DNA from: Rippkaea orientalis PCC 8801
Lineage (GTDB): Bacteria; Cyanobacteriota; Cyanobacteriia; Cyanobacteriales; Microcystaceae
Assembly: GCF_000021805.1 (NCBI RefSeq)
Contig: NC_011726.1
Span: 248,001 to 312,000, forward strand
Length of the DNA: 64,000 nt
Direction: 5' to 3'
Position numbers and translations under genes: made by a program. How positions within the stretch are numbered: the stretch's first letter is position 1; each line of letters begins with the position of its first letter. The notes under the pieces were generated by a model. It was given only the letters and a program-made list of their open reading frames with translations, had not been told where the DNA came from and made no database searches. Shown piece by piece: positions 55,104 through 63,232 of this stretch.

Positions 55104-56036
55104 ATGCTGCAACTGCCTAAACCACCCCAACCCCAAAAAAACCTCACCTCTGTTGATGAGGCCTACGAACTCTGTCGCCAAATTACAGCGAAGTATTCCA
55201 AAACCTTCTATTTGGGAACTGCGCTGATGCCCCCCGAAAAGCGTCAAGCGATCTGGGCTATCTATGTTTGGTGTCGTCGGACGGATGAATTAGTCGATGG
55301 GCCGCAAGCCCAATTTACGACCCTCGAAACCCTGCAAGAATGGGAAGATCACCTAGAAATGGTCTTTTCTGGTCATCCCCTCGATGATCTCGATGTCGCT
55401 TTAGTCGATACCCTAGAACGTTTTCCTATCAAAATTGACCCGTTTCGGGACATGATCGCTGGACAGAGGATGGATCTCTATCGCAGTCGCTATGAAACCT
55501 TTGAGGAACTGAAACTCTACTGTTACCGTGTGGCTGGAACCGTAGGGTTAATGTCCAATGCGGTGATCGGGGTTGATGGAGATGGATCACGAGTTCCTTG
55601 GAGAAGTCATCGAGACCATTATATCCCCGAAGAAGAAGCGATCGCTTTGGGTATTGCCAACCAATTAACCAATATTCTGCGGGATGTGGGGGAAGATGCC
55701 CAACGCGGACGGATTTATTTGCCTTTAGAAGATTTAGAACGCTTTAATTATAGCCAAGAAGACTTGTTTAAGGGGGTTATTGATGACCGTTGGCGTGAGT
55801 TGATGCGTTTTCAGATTGAACGAGCTCGTCACTATTATCGGGAGTCTGAACGGGGTATTTGTCATCTTTGTCGAGATTCTCGTTGGCCGGTTTGGTCGGC
55901 TTTGATGCTTTATCAGGGGATTTTGGATGTCATCGAAGCGAATAATTATGATGTGTTTAAAAAACGCGCTTTTGTTCCCACTGCCAAGAAAATGCTCTAT
56001 CTTCCGGTAGCTTGGTTGCGGGCTCAGGTTCTTTAA
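55104..56036 (+). CDS. crtB: Phytoene synthase
   Basis: It condenses two geranylgeranyl diphosphates to phytoene. AIYVWCRRTDELVDGPQAQF contains the first Asp-rich motif (DELVD), and ANQLTNILRDVGEDAQRGRI the second (DVGED). YCYRVAGTVGLMSNAVIGV and FVPTAKKMLYLPVAWLRAQV are conserved. At 310 residues it is typical. It begins ATG 55104 in the context CTGAATG. It is co-directional with crtP and probably co-transcribed, with the inverted repeat 54966-55051 in the leader. Confidence 0.97.
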   Translation: MLQLPKPPQPQKNLTSVDEAYELCRQITAKYSKTFYLGTALMPPEKRQAIWAIYVWCRRTDELVDGPQAQFTTLETLQEWEDHLEMVFSGHPLDDLDVALVDTLERFPIKIDPFRDMIAGQRMDLYRSRYETFEELKLYCYRVAGTVGLMSNAVIGVDGDGSRVPWRSHRDHYIPEEEAIALGIANQLTNILRDVGEDAQRGRIYLPLEDLERFNYSQEDLFKGVIDDRWRELMRFQIERARHYYRESERGICHLCRDSRWPVWSALMLYQGILDVIEANNYDVFKKRAFVPTAKKMLYLPVAWLRAQVL

Positions 56037-56048
56037 TCACCACCGTAG

Positions 56049-56069
56049 GGGCTTAATATTATTAAGCCC
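56049..56069. repeat. Hairpin repeat GGGCTTAAT/ATTAAGCCC
   Basis: Two perfect 9-bp arms (56049-56057 and 56061-56069) around a 3-base loop, 12 bp after the crtB stop. It shares the GGGCTTAA/TTAAGCCC core with 15909-15935. It is either a crtB terminator or a dispersed repeat. Confidence 0.6.
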
Positions 56070-56183
56070 TTATGAATCCTTCGCTTCTCTTAAGTTATGG
56101 ATATGGATTAATTTGATTATATCTTAGGTTTAAATAATTTGTAGCCCGGACATCTTGTTTGTTAATTGCTTTGGATTTGTTGT

Positions 56184-56208
56184 GTTGGGTTTCGCGGTTC
56201 AACCCAAC
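56184..56208. repeat. Hairpin repeat GTTGGGTT/AACCCAAC
   Basis: Perfect 8-bp arms at 56184-56191 and 56201-56208. Sequences of the form GTTGGGTTTCG...AACCCAACCTAC are frequent intergenic repeats in cyanobacteria. Here the element overlaps the last codons of the DUF4926 gene, so it forms part of that gene's 3' end. Confidence 0.6.
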
Positions 56209-56423
56209 CTACTGACCTCTTTTTTTTCTGTCACAATGGCAGATTTAGGAACAATAACTACATCTATTGATTCTCCTTCAGCATCAAAAATCTCTAAAAC
56301 ATAACCTTCTTCTCCTCTAGTGGGATGGGGAACGGTATCAACAAGAATTGCTAAATCTCCTTTTTTGAGATTGTATTCTGGAAAATCGCAGTTTAAGGAA
56401 ACTTCTTGATAGAGTTTAGTCAT
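56199..56423 (-). CDS. DUF4926 domain protein
   Basis: This small protein of 74 residues begins MTKLYQEVSLNCDFPEYNLK and continues KGDLAILVDTVPHPTRGEEG, YVLEIFDAEGESIDVVIV. This is the DUF4926 pattern (LYQEV.L..DFPE..L..GD.A.LVDxVPHP..GE.G.VLEIFNA). I choose ATG 56423 because the preceding AAGGAG sits about 10 nt upstream; a longer start at 56477 has no support. The gene overlaps the DUF6883 gene by 8 bp. The pair resembles small toxin/antitoxin-like modules, but a toxin role is not shown. Its 3' end contains a hairpin repeat. Confidence 0.8.
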   Translation of the reverse strand: MTKLYQEVSLNCDFPEYNLKKGDLAILVDTVPHPTRGEEGYVLEIFDAEGESIDVVIVPKSAIVTEKKEVSRLG

Positions 56424-56757
56424 TTTGTGTTTTCTCCTTGTTAGGTTTAAGGGTAATAAATTGAAACTGATTGTCAATTTTGCGCTGTAACCAAATTGTA
56501 ATTACTGATAAATTTCGTCGATTAATACCGATTAACTCTCCTGAAACTTTATAGAAAATACCGTACTCATTTTCTCCGTCTTTGATACCTCTGTTGGTTT
56601 GAATTAACTCATAAATAGCTATTTTTAATTGTTCTGGATTATCTTGAGTAAATCCTGCTTGAGATAGATATTGAGATTTATCGTTCTTTGTTTTGTATTT
56701 TAATAAATATTCAGTTAGTTTGGCTTGAGGGATAATTGCATTAGGTGGAATTTGCAT
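56416..56757 (-). CDS. DUF6883 domain protein
   Basis: This 113-residue protein begins IPPNAIIPQAKLTEYLLKYK, then NDKSQYLSQAGFTQDNPEQL, IYELIQTNRGIKDGENEYGI, FYKVSGELIGINRRNLSVIT. The P-x-A-x-I-x-x-x-K-L-x-x-Y-L-L opening and the later I-x-R-x-x-x-V-x-T-x-W segment are the DUF6883 pattern I recall, usually found beside DUF4926. It is a small soluble protein with an RNase-like size. It is transcribed ahead of DUF4926 with an 8-bp overlap, and lies 3' of the NACHT remnant. Confidence 0.75.
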   Translation of the reverse strand: MQIPPNAIIPQAKLTEYLLKYKTKNDKSQYLSQAGFTQDNPEQLKIAIYELIQTNRGIKDGENEYGIFYKVSGELIGINRRNLSVITIWLQRKIDNQFQFITLKPNKEKTQND

Positions 56758-56790
56758 TAATTCGGGGTAATAAAATTAAAACTTTTTAGT

Positions 56791-56880
56791 TTAACTATCC
56801 TCTTTAAGTTTAGTTTCTACTGCTTGAATCATCGCTGCAAATTCTGATTCGCGGTGTAAGTCGGGGGTGAGGGTATTCAT
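56791..56880 (-). CDS. Possible 29-residue small protein
   Basis: ATG 56880 opens a frame reading MNTLTPDLHRESEFAAMIQA, then VETKLKEDS and a stop at 56791-56793. It starts 5 nt after the stop of the NACHT-TIR remnant and ends 33 bp before DUF6883. It looks like genuine protein (amphipathic helix) but may only be the relic of a larger gene. Function unknown. Confidence 0.35.
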   Translation of the reverse strand: MNTLTPDLHRESEFAAMIQAVETKLKEDS

Positions 56881-56885
56881 GTCTT

Positions 56886-57785
56886 TTACCGAATAATCTC
56901 AATTCCTTTATGTGCAAATGCTTGGACGAGTTGATTAGCCATTTCGTTGCTGTCTTCTTGCCAGTTATAGGAGATGTAAACTTGTGGTTGTGTCATTAGT
57001 TTTTGAGGTTGATAATATTTGAGTTTATCTTGGATGGTGGAGATGGCAGAATATGCCTGATAGAAGGTATCTCCGTTATTAGCGGTGACAAAATTAGGAT
57101 TTTTTAAGGCGTTGAATAAGGACGTTAGGGTTGATTCTGTGGCAATATTAGCCAAAGCCTCTGCTGCTTCACTACGAATGTACTTATCAGAGTGTTTTAC
57201 TAAAGCGTCGAATAACATACGAATGGCTACTTCTGAGGGCAATTCGTTAATACCATCAAACAATAATAATAAGGTAAAATCATTATTTTCAAGCAGGAAT
57301 ATTTCTAGGGTATTACTATCAATAATTAAGTCGTGGCGTTGCAGAAATTGTAAAATAAGATCGAGGATTGAAGTTTGATAGTAACGTAGTTCGATTAGAA
57401 TAGGGATTGATTTTTCCTGATTCTCCTTAATAAGCGTGGAGTTAATGTTAGATTTTTGAGCAAAAAATGATTGTAAATTTTTAGATTCCTCTAACAATAA
57501 ACGCGCTAATGCTGTTGATTTTCCTGAACCTGGACGACCCCTGAATAGGATATGATTAGGAGCATACTTGCGTAAACCTTCTAATACCGTAAATCGTTCC
57601 GTTTTTTCTGCTCTTTCGTCTGGTTTCTCCCGTTCTTTCTTAATTTCCTAAACCCACAAATCCGTTAACAAAGGCCGCGTTTTCGGTAAGCGTGTCTTTC
57701 CCTCTACGTCTGTTAGGGTGTAAACGTCCCACCATTGTGCGTACTTGGTACAGATTGATTCGAGATAGGGAGTCCAGTCAATCAT
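56886..57785 (-). pseudogene. Decayed NACHT-HEAT-TIR type (NLR-like) gene
   Basis: The minus frame opens at ATG 57785 with MIDWTPYLESICTKYAQWWD, VYTLTDVEGK, the usual start of cyanobacterial NACHT proteins. Codon 46 is a TAG (57648-57650). Downstream in the same frame come Walker A FRGRPGSGKSTALARLL (residues 83-91) and Walker B LLLLFDGINELPSE. The frame then passes directly into a HEAT-like segment (YIRSEAAEALANIATESTLT) without the several hundred residues expected between. It ends in the start of a TIR domain (VYISYNWQEDSNEMANQLVQ), cut by a stop after GIEIIR. Nonsense mutation, internal deletion and C-terminal truncation all indicate a dead gene. Confidence 0.78.
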
Positions 57786-57863
57786 TTAGGATCTTAGTCA
57801 ATTTCAGTGGGAATCCAGATTGATTTTGCTAACATCCTTATGATTATATTTCATCTAAATTTT

Positions 57864-57923
57864 GTGCGTTACGACGGATTGTTTAATGTTAGTCATAGCA
57901 AAGATTATAGCCGTCTAACGCAC
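57864..57923. repeat. Inverted repeat GTGCGTTA...TAACGCAC
   Basis: GTGCGTTA with CGACGG (57864-57877) is mirrored by CCGTC with TAACGCAC (57911-57923). The pattern GTGCGTTA...TAACGCACCCTAC is a common dispersed repeat in cyanobacteria. It lies in the gap between the NACHT remnant and the coiled-coil operon. Confidence 0.6.
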
Positions 57924-57939
57924 CCTACAGGGATTATTA

Positions 57940-59037
57940 TTACTTCCCTTTTTGTTGATTTTTGGCTTGTTCTAAAGCGATTTCTTTCATTGCCTCGAAG
58001 GAACTACGGTTAGATGTCCCTTCAATAGCTTTAACCGCTAAATCTTGAACTTGTTTTAGGGATGCTTCGAGTTGTTGGGTTAAACTTTGAATCCTCACTT
58101 CTTGATTGTTTAAAGTTTGTTCTAACGCTGCAATTCGTAACTGGTAATTTTGCTTTTCTCCTTCAATTTCTTTATTTCGTAAATCGGCTTTTATTTTTGC
58201 CTGATAGATACCAATTCCTTTGCCTTGTTCTTTTGCTTGCTTAATTTTACTGTCTAATTCTTGTTCTAAGTTGTCAGCTTTAAGCTTGACTTCTTGATAG
58301 TCTTTTTCCCGTTTAGCAATGCTTTCTTCCCGTTCTTTCCATTGTTTTTCTTGACTACTTTTAATGTCTGCTAATTCTTGATACAATGCTTTTTTTTGTT
58401 GTTCATAGGTTTCCTGATCTAAATTTCTTTCTAATTGCAAATTGTACTGATATTCTTCTTCATCCCGTTGTTTTGTTTTCAGATGGTTTTGATCTCTTTC
58501 TTGAGTTTCAATCTGATGAGTTTCTTTTTCCTTTACCCAAGCTTTTTGTAATTCCTCTACCTGTTTTTCTAAGGTGTTTTTTTGTTGATTGAGTTCTTCT
58601 TGAAAGGTTTTAGAACTCGCTTCATAGGATTGAATTAGGGTGTCTAATGTATCATCCTCAACGGTTTCTAAGTCGTGTAATTCATTTAATTGTTCTAATT
58701 CTTCGGTAAAGATATCCTGTAAGTCTTCTAAGCTAGAAGCTTCGGTAATCAATTGCTCAGATAAATTACTGACAGCACTCCCGAAATTAGTTTGTAATTT
58801 TTCGAGATTTTCAATAATCAGAATAATGTTATTATCAACATAAATTGGCGTTTTCATAGGTTTATTTTCCGCTTGAGTTTTAGGGGTTTCTTGGGGTTGA
58901 GGAGTCGTAAGGGTTTTAGTTTGGGTTTTCTCTAGTTGCTTCAGTTTAGCTTCTAAGGTTGCTTTCTCCTCTTGCAGTTCTTCGTAAGCTTCCATAATTT
59001 GTACTTTCGTACTTTTAGAATTGATTTTCTGTGTCAT
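57940..59037 (-). CDS. Coiled-coil-rich protein (paralog of next gene)
   Basis: Most of the 365 residues form long coiled coils: KVQIMEAYEELQEEKATLEA near the N terminus, a Pro/Thr/Gln linker (TLTTPQPQETPKTQAENKP), then DNNIILIIENLEKLQTNFGS and continuous heptads to the end. The conserved C-terminal block KIKADLRNKEIEGEKQNYQL, RIAALEQTLNNQEVRIQSLT, QQLEASLKQVQDLAVKAIEG is shared with the 59075 gene. There is no signal peptide or membrane segment. It resembles cyanobacterial coiled-coil-rich filament-type proteins; function unknown. It is second in the operon, 37 bp after its paralog. Confidence 0.75.
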   Translation of the reverse strand: MTQKINSKSTKVQIMEAYEELQEEKATLEAKLKQLEKTQTKTLTTPQPQETPKTQAENKPMKTPIYVDNNIILIIENLEKLQTNFGSAVSNLSEQLITEASSLEDLQDIFTEELEQLNELHDLETVEDDTLDTLIQSYEASSKTFQEELNQQKNTLEKQVEELQKAWVKEKETHQIETQERDQNHLKTKQRDEEEYQYNLQLERNLDQETYEQQKKALYQELADIKSSQEKQWKEREESIAKREKDYQEVKLKADNLEQELDSKIKQAKEQGKGIGIYQAKIKADLRNKEIEGEKQNYQLRIAALEQTLNNQEVRIQSLTQQLEASLKQVQDLAVKAIEGTSNRSSFEAMKEIALEQAKNQQKGK

Positions 59038-59074
59038 GATTAAGATCCTTGTCTAAACAGTAATATTAGTTAAG

Positions 59075-60067
59075 TTAGCTATTGACAGAATTAGAGCTAC
59101 TTTGAAACGCTCTTAAAGCAAGATTTTGCGCTTGGTTAGTGGCTGTTTGTAATTGGGTTATTAGTTCTGTAATCTGTTGATTATTTCGTTCGATGGCTGC
59201 TTCTAAGGATTGAATTTTTAGGTCATATCCTTGTTTAATTAACTCCCATTCTTTTTCGAGTAAATCAGCTTTTATCTTGGCTTCTCGTTCGGCATCTTTA
59301 ATCGCTTCACCCTTGGCTTTATTGCACTCTTCTGTGAGTTTTTCCTCAAATCCTTCGAGTTTCTTCTGATTCTCTTGATACTCGGTTTCTTGTTGAGATA
59401 AAAGATTTTCTCGTTCTAGCCAAGCTTTTTCTTTTTCAATATTGCTAGACTGAATCTCTCTTTCTTGTTGTCGTTTTGTTTCTTCATATTTATCTGTTTC
59501 TAGTTTGCGTTTTCGCTGTATATGATAGTTATAATCTGCTACTTCTTGTTCCCTTTTTTTAGTAATTAATTCAGTTTCTTCTGCTACTTTTAAGCTAAAT
59601 TCTTCCTGTTCTACTTGCCAGAGGAGACGAGTTTTTTCCATCTCCCCTTCTAACGCTTCTCTTTGCTGCATCGTTTGTTGTTCTACAATTCTCAATTTTT
59701 CTTGATGTTCTTGTCGTAAAATGTAAATAGCATCGGCTACTAATCGAACTTGACGCAACTGTTTGAGTTGCTCTTTTTTGACTGCGATCGCAGTTTTAAG
59801 TTCTTCTAATTTCGATGACTCTGTTGTTAAATTTTCTGACAATTCTTGAATAATTCGACCAAAAGATAATTGAAGAGATGCCATCTGGTTAACAATATTG
59901 TCAACCGTATATTGAGATGCTGTCTCTAAAAGTTGCTTATTTTTCTCTTTTTCTAGTTCCTCTTCTTTGGTAAAAACTTTTAACTCTCCTGTTTTATGTT
60001 GAACCAGAAATTGATTAAAAGCAGACATAATCTGTTCTTTAGTCTCTTTGACTGTGGTTTCACTCAT
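59075..60067 (-). CDS. Coiled-coil-rich protein (paralog of previous gene)
   Basis: This 330-residue, almost wholly coiled-coil protein has KEQIMSAFNQFLVQHKTGEL at the N terminus, IVNQMASLQLSFGRIIQELS, then heptads with many E, K and Q. The C-terminal KIKADLLEKEWELIKQGYDL, KIQSLEAAIERNNQQITELI, TQLQTATNQAQNLALRAFQS aligns with the block in the 57940 gene, showing a tandem duplication. No enzyme motif is seen. It is the first gene of the pair. Its promoter should lie in the stretch 60068-60230, which borders the 123-bp repeat array. The two may assemble together. Confidence 0.75.
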   Translation of the reverse strand: MSETTVKETKEQIMSAFNQFLVQHKTGELKVFTKEEELEKEKNKQLLETASQYTVDNIVNQMASLQLSFGRIIQELSENLTTESSKLEELKTAIAVKKEQLKQLRQVRLVADAIYILRQEHQEKLRIVEQQTMQQREALEGEMEKTRLLWQVEQEEFSLKVAEETELITKKREQEVADYNYHIQRKRKLETDKYEETKRQQEREIQSSNIEKEKAWLERENLLSQQETEYQENQKKLEGFEEKLTEECNKAKGEAIKDAEREAKIKADLLEKEWELIKQGYDLKIQSLEAAIERNNQQITELITQLQTATNQAQNLALRAFQSSSNSVNS

Positions 60068-60182
60068 AACCTAAATTCTCCCTGGACGAATATCTTTAAA
60101 ATACCCACAAAACTCCGTCATGTTATCTCTTCATACTTGAGTAACATTACTGTGACTATGAATTTTGTTGTTATTACTAGAC

Positions 60183-60200
60183 ATAATACTTATGTATTAT
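60183..60200. promoter_or_regulatory. 18-bp AT-rich palindrome upstream of the coiled-coil operon
   Basis: ATAATAC-TTAT-GTATTAT has 7-bp arms. It lies about 115 bp upstream of the coiled-coil operon start, between it and the tandem array. It could be an operator or promoter region. AT-richness makes chance symmetry possible. Confidence 0.4.
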
Positions 60201-60230
60201 TTTGTTGTCAAGTTTTTCAGCTAACTCTGT

Positions 60231-61285
60231 CTACGGGAGATACTTTATATGCTGTCACATCCTTAACTACAAAAGTAATCGCCATACAAGTTGAGGTTTC
60301 TTATCGACAAAACAGGGATCGAAAATAGATAGTAGCGATCGCAGTTATTCCATCTACGGGAGATACCTTATATTCTGTCACATCATTAACTACAAAAATA
60401 ATCGCCATACAGGTTGAGGTTTCTTATCGACAAAACAGGGATCGAAAATAGATAGTAGCGATCGCAGTTATTCCATCTACAGGAGATACCTTATATTCTG
60501 TCACATCATTAACTACAAAAGTAATCGCCATACAGGTTGAGGTTTCTTATCGACAAAACAGGGATCGAGAATAAAGATAGTAGCGATCGCAGTTATTCCA
60601 TCTACGGGAGATACTTTATATTCTGTCACATCATTAACTACAAAAATAATCGCCATACAGGTTGAGGTTTCTTATCGACAAAACAGGGATCAAAAATAGA
60701 TAGTAGCGATCGCAGTTATTCCATCTACGGGAGATACTTTATATTCTGTCACATCCTTAACTACAAAAGTAATCGCCATACAGGTTGCGGTTCCTTATCG
60801 ACAAAACAGGGATCGAAAATAGATAGTAGCGATCGCCGTTATTCCATCTACGGGAGATACTTTATATTCTGTCACATCATTAACTACAAAAATAATCGCC
60901 ATACAGGTTGAGGTTTCTTATCGACAAAACAGGGATCGAAAATAGATAGTAGCGATCGCCGTTATTTCATCTACAGGAGATACCTTATATTCTGTCACAT
61001 TATTAACTACAAAAGTAATCGCCATACAGGTTGAGGTTTCTTATCGACAAAACAGGGATCGAGAATAGAGATAGTAGCGATCGCCGTTATTCCATCTACA
61101 GGAGATACCTTATATTCTGTCACATTATTAACTACAAAAGTAATCGCCATACAGGTTGAGGTTTCTTATCGACAAAACAGGGATCGAGAATAGAGATAGT
61201 AGTGATCGCCGTTATTCCATCTATGGGAGATACTTTATATTCTGTCACATTATTAACTACAAACATAATCGCCATACAGGTTGAG
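60231..61285 (+). repeat. Tandem array of about 8.6 direct repeats, 123-125 bp each
   Basis: Units begin (CTACGGGAGATAC or close) at 60231, 60354, 60477, 60602, 60725, 60848, 60971, 61096 and 61221, the last being partial. Six intervals are 123 bp (including the first two) and three... the exact steps are 123, 123, 125, 123, 123, 123, 125 and 125. Units differ by only a few bases. Units 1-7 each carry a HIP1 octamer GCGATCGC near their end; unit 8 has GTGATCGC. Units 7 and 8 are nearly identical, pointing to recent duplication. No spacers occur, so it is not a CRISPR array. It fills most of the 1.4-kb gap upstream of the coiled-coil operon. Confidence 0.93.
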
Positions 61286-61302
61286 TCTTCCAATGGAGTA
61301 TC

Positions 61303-61338
61303 AGTTTTTAAAAACTCAAGTTAGTTTTTAAAAACTAA
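61303..61338. promoter_or_regulatory. Two 14-bp perfect palindromes spaced 20 bp
   Basis: AGTTTTTAAAAACT occurs at 61303-61316 and again at 61323-61336; the second extends to 18 bp (TTAGTTTTTAAAAACTAA, 61321-61338). Start-to-start spacing is 20 bp, about two helical turns, as for a dimer-of-dimers operator. It adjoins the end of the repeat array and is downstream of the xylanase gene. Confidence 0.55.
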
Positions 61339-61499
61339 TTAAGAGTTTTAGAAATCAAAAAGGAGTAGGATTATATGAAAAAAAGAAGCAGAAATGATTC
61401 TAAATTTATTAAAATAAGAAAGTAGAATGATGATTAGTTTTATCCAAAAGTTAGAAAATTAACATCTTTTCCCTGTTCCCCGTTTCCTTAAACAAGTAT
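61339..61499. other. Remainder of the gene-free stretch after the array
   Basis: This is AT-rich sequence between the palindromes and the end of the GH10 gene. I see no terminator, gene or further repeat. The whole stretch without a gene runs from 60068 to 61499, most of it being the tandem array. Confidence 0.4.
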
Positions 61500-63065
61500 C
61501 TATCTCCATTGTTGAACTAAGCTTTTTAAACGATAGAAAGCTTCTTTGGGTTGTCCATCAGGTCTAAGAAGTCCCCCATGAGCCCAAAAATGATAGCCTT
61601 TATCGGATAATTCCCACCAAGTAATAGCCTTAATGTACGATTTGCTATAACACAGGGTATAAAACTGTTCAATCCAATCCGCTTGAATCGTTTCTGACCA
61701 AGGATTATGCCATAAACCAAAGGGCGTTTTCATCCAAGAATTTTCATCTTCTGTGGTGTCAGAGGGTACTCCTAATTCGGTGATATGAATAATTTTTCCT
61801 AATTGTCCAAACCGTTCTATTAAGCGATTAATTTCAAACAAATCCCGGTCAGGATAATAAAGCTGTAATCCAATAGCTTCAAAGGGAATATTAGCAGCTA
61901 AACAAGCTTTTATATATTGATAAGGGGTCAAAGGATTTGGTTGTTCTAAAGCACGATGTCTAGCCCACAAACAACAATCATTAATAATACGAAAAGCTTG
62001 GGGATTACCTTGATAACAAGCAGTAGCAGTAACCCCTGAAAGTTCCACTAATTCTTCTGAAGAATAACCCGGTTGATTGGCAAAAGCCCGACCACTAGCT
62101 TCATTAATAATATCATAATAGGGAAATCGTTGACCAAAATATCGAGTCACTTCTTGAATATGTAAATCAAGTTCTCTTTTCATCGTTTTAAAACTCGTAT
62201 CTTTTAACCATTCAGGAATGCCAAATTCAGCAAACCAAGCTAAGGGATGGCCTTTTGGGGTAATCTTATTTTCTTCTAACCAATCGAGCATTTGATTGAG
62301 GGGTTCATAATTTTTTTGACCTTGTTTTTTTTCTAAATCTCGCCAATATAGGGGAAGGGTTGTAAAATTAAAAACCTCTTTAAAGTAAGCTTTATCCGTT
62401 TCTCCCCCATAGGGAAACCCACAGCCAAATAGAAAATTAGGACGCTTTTCTTGCTGAGAAATTTGATATTTTGCATGGGCTAAAACCGCTTCTTCTCCAC
62501 TCCATAAACTCTCAACCAAACTCTGTTGACACCATGGGATTTGTTCGGTGATTGACGAGCTATTTTCTGCTTTTTTTAGATAAAAAAAAGCTTGATTGAG
62601 ACGATTAATTACTGTTGAAGCAGAAGTATAACCTTGCTGTTTCCAGGTATTAATTAAAGACTGAACACGATCGCAACGAGTCCGAGTCAATTCTAGGTTA
62701 AGATTAAGAGGGAAATCAGCAATAGTATAGCCTTTTCCTTGGTTATCAGCATAAAGATAAACTTTGCCAAAACCAGACACTAATAAGTTAATGGCAATCA
62801 TGACAGGAAAGGGAGGAAAAGAAGAGATCAATTTTCCGCCTTCTACCTGACGAGGAGGATTAAAAATCGGGTTTTCTTCTAAATCCAAAAAATGCAGCGT
62901 TTCCCATCCAGACTGATCTAAAGGTATCCCTTGAAAATCCCATCCTTGTAAAGTAACTGTTTCTTGGGAAGCATTTTTGACAGTTTCAGAATTAGAGGGT
63001 TGAGAAATCAGAGGAAAAAGAGTTAATCCTGCTGTAAATTCTAAAAAGCGACGACGTTGTATCAC
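61500..63065 (-). CDS. Glycoside hydrolase family 10 (endo-1,4-beta-xylanase-like)
   Basis: The N terminus MIQRRRFLEFTAGLTLFPLI is a Tat-type signal (RRRFLEF). Residues 30-200 form a beta-rich extension. The GH10 barrel has GHPLAWFAEFGIPEWLKDTS (the GHxLxW motif), acid/base E322 in YYDIINEASG and nucleophile E430 in IIHITELGVPSD, so both catalytic glutamates are present. AITWWELSDKGYHFWAHGGL is the last barrel motif. The extracellular substrate may be xylan or another beta-1,4 glycan, possibly the organism's own polysaccharide. At 521 residues it is larger than a bare GH10 domain because of the N-terminal extension. Confidence 0.87.
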   Translation of the reverse strand: MIQRRRFLEFTAGLTLFPLISQPSNSETVKNASQETVTLQGWDFQGIPLDQSGWETLHFLDLEENPIFNPPRQVEGGKLISSFPPFPVMIAINLLVSGFGKVYLYADNQGKGYTIADFPLNLNLELTRTRCDRVQSLINTWKQQGYTSASTVINRLNQAFFYLKKAENSSSITEQIPWCQQSLVESLWSGEEAVLAHAKYQISQQEKRPNFLFGCGFPYGGETDKAYFKEVFNFTTLPLYWRDLEKKQGQKNYEPLNQMLDWLEENKITPKGHPLAWFAEFGIPEWLKDTSFKTMKRELDLHIQEVTRYFGQRFPYYDIINEASGRAFANQPGYSSEELVELSGVTATACYQGNPQAFRIINDCCLWARHRALEQPNPLTPYQYIKACLAANIPFEAIGLQLYYPDRDLFEINRLIERFGQLGKIIHITELGVPSDTTEDENSWMKTPFGLWHNPWSETIQADWIEQFYTLCYSKSYIKAITWWELSDKGYHFWAHGGLLRPDGQPKEAFYRLKSLVQQWR

Positions 63066-63232
63066 AATAAATACCTATTTTTTTATCCCCATTAAAAATC
63101 AAAAAACCCTGACAATTTTAGCTAATCTTAAGCTTTGATCTCCTAATTTGTATAGTATGATTCAGATTATAGAGCTACGCGCTTAAGGGTGATGAGGAAT
63201 ATCCCCCATACATAGAAAGCAAGGAAATCAAT

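Noticed and set aside
59996-60328. 110-codon frame running from the coiled-coil gene into the array
   Set aside because: It starts inside the opposite-strand coiled-coil gene, continues through intergenic DNA, and ends at the stop present in every repeat unit. There is no sign of a real start.
60231-61285. Possible CRISPR array
   Set aside because: Units of 123-125 bp are near-identical over their whole length, with no short repeats separated by unique spacers and no cas genes nearby.
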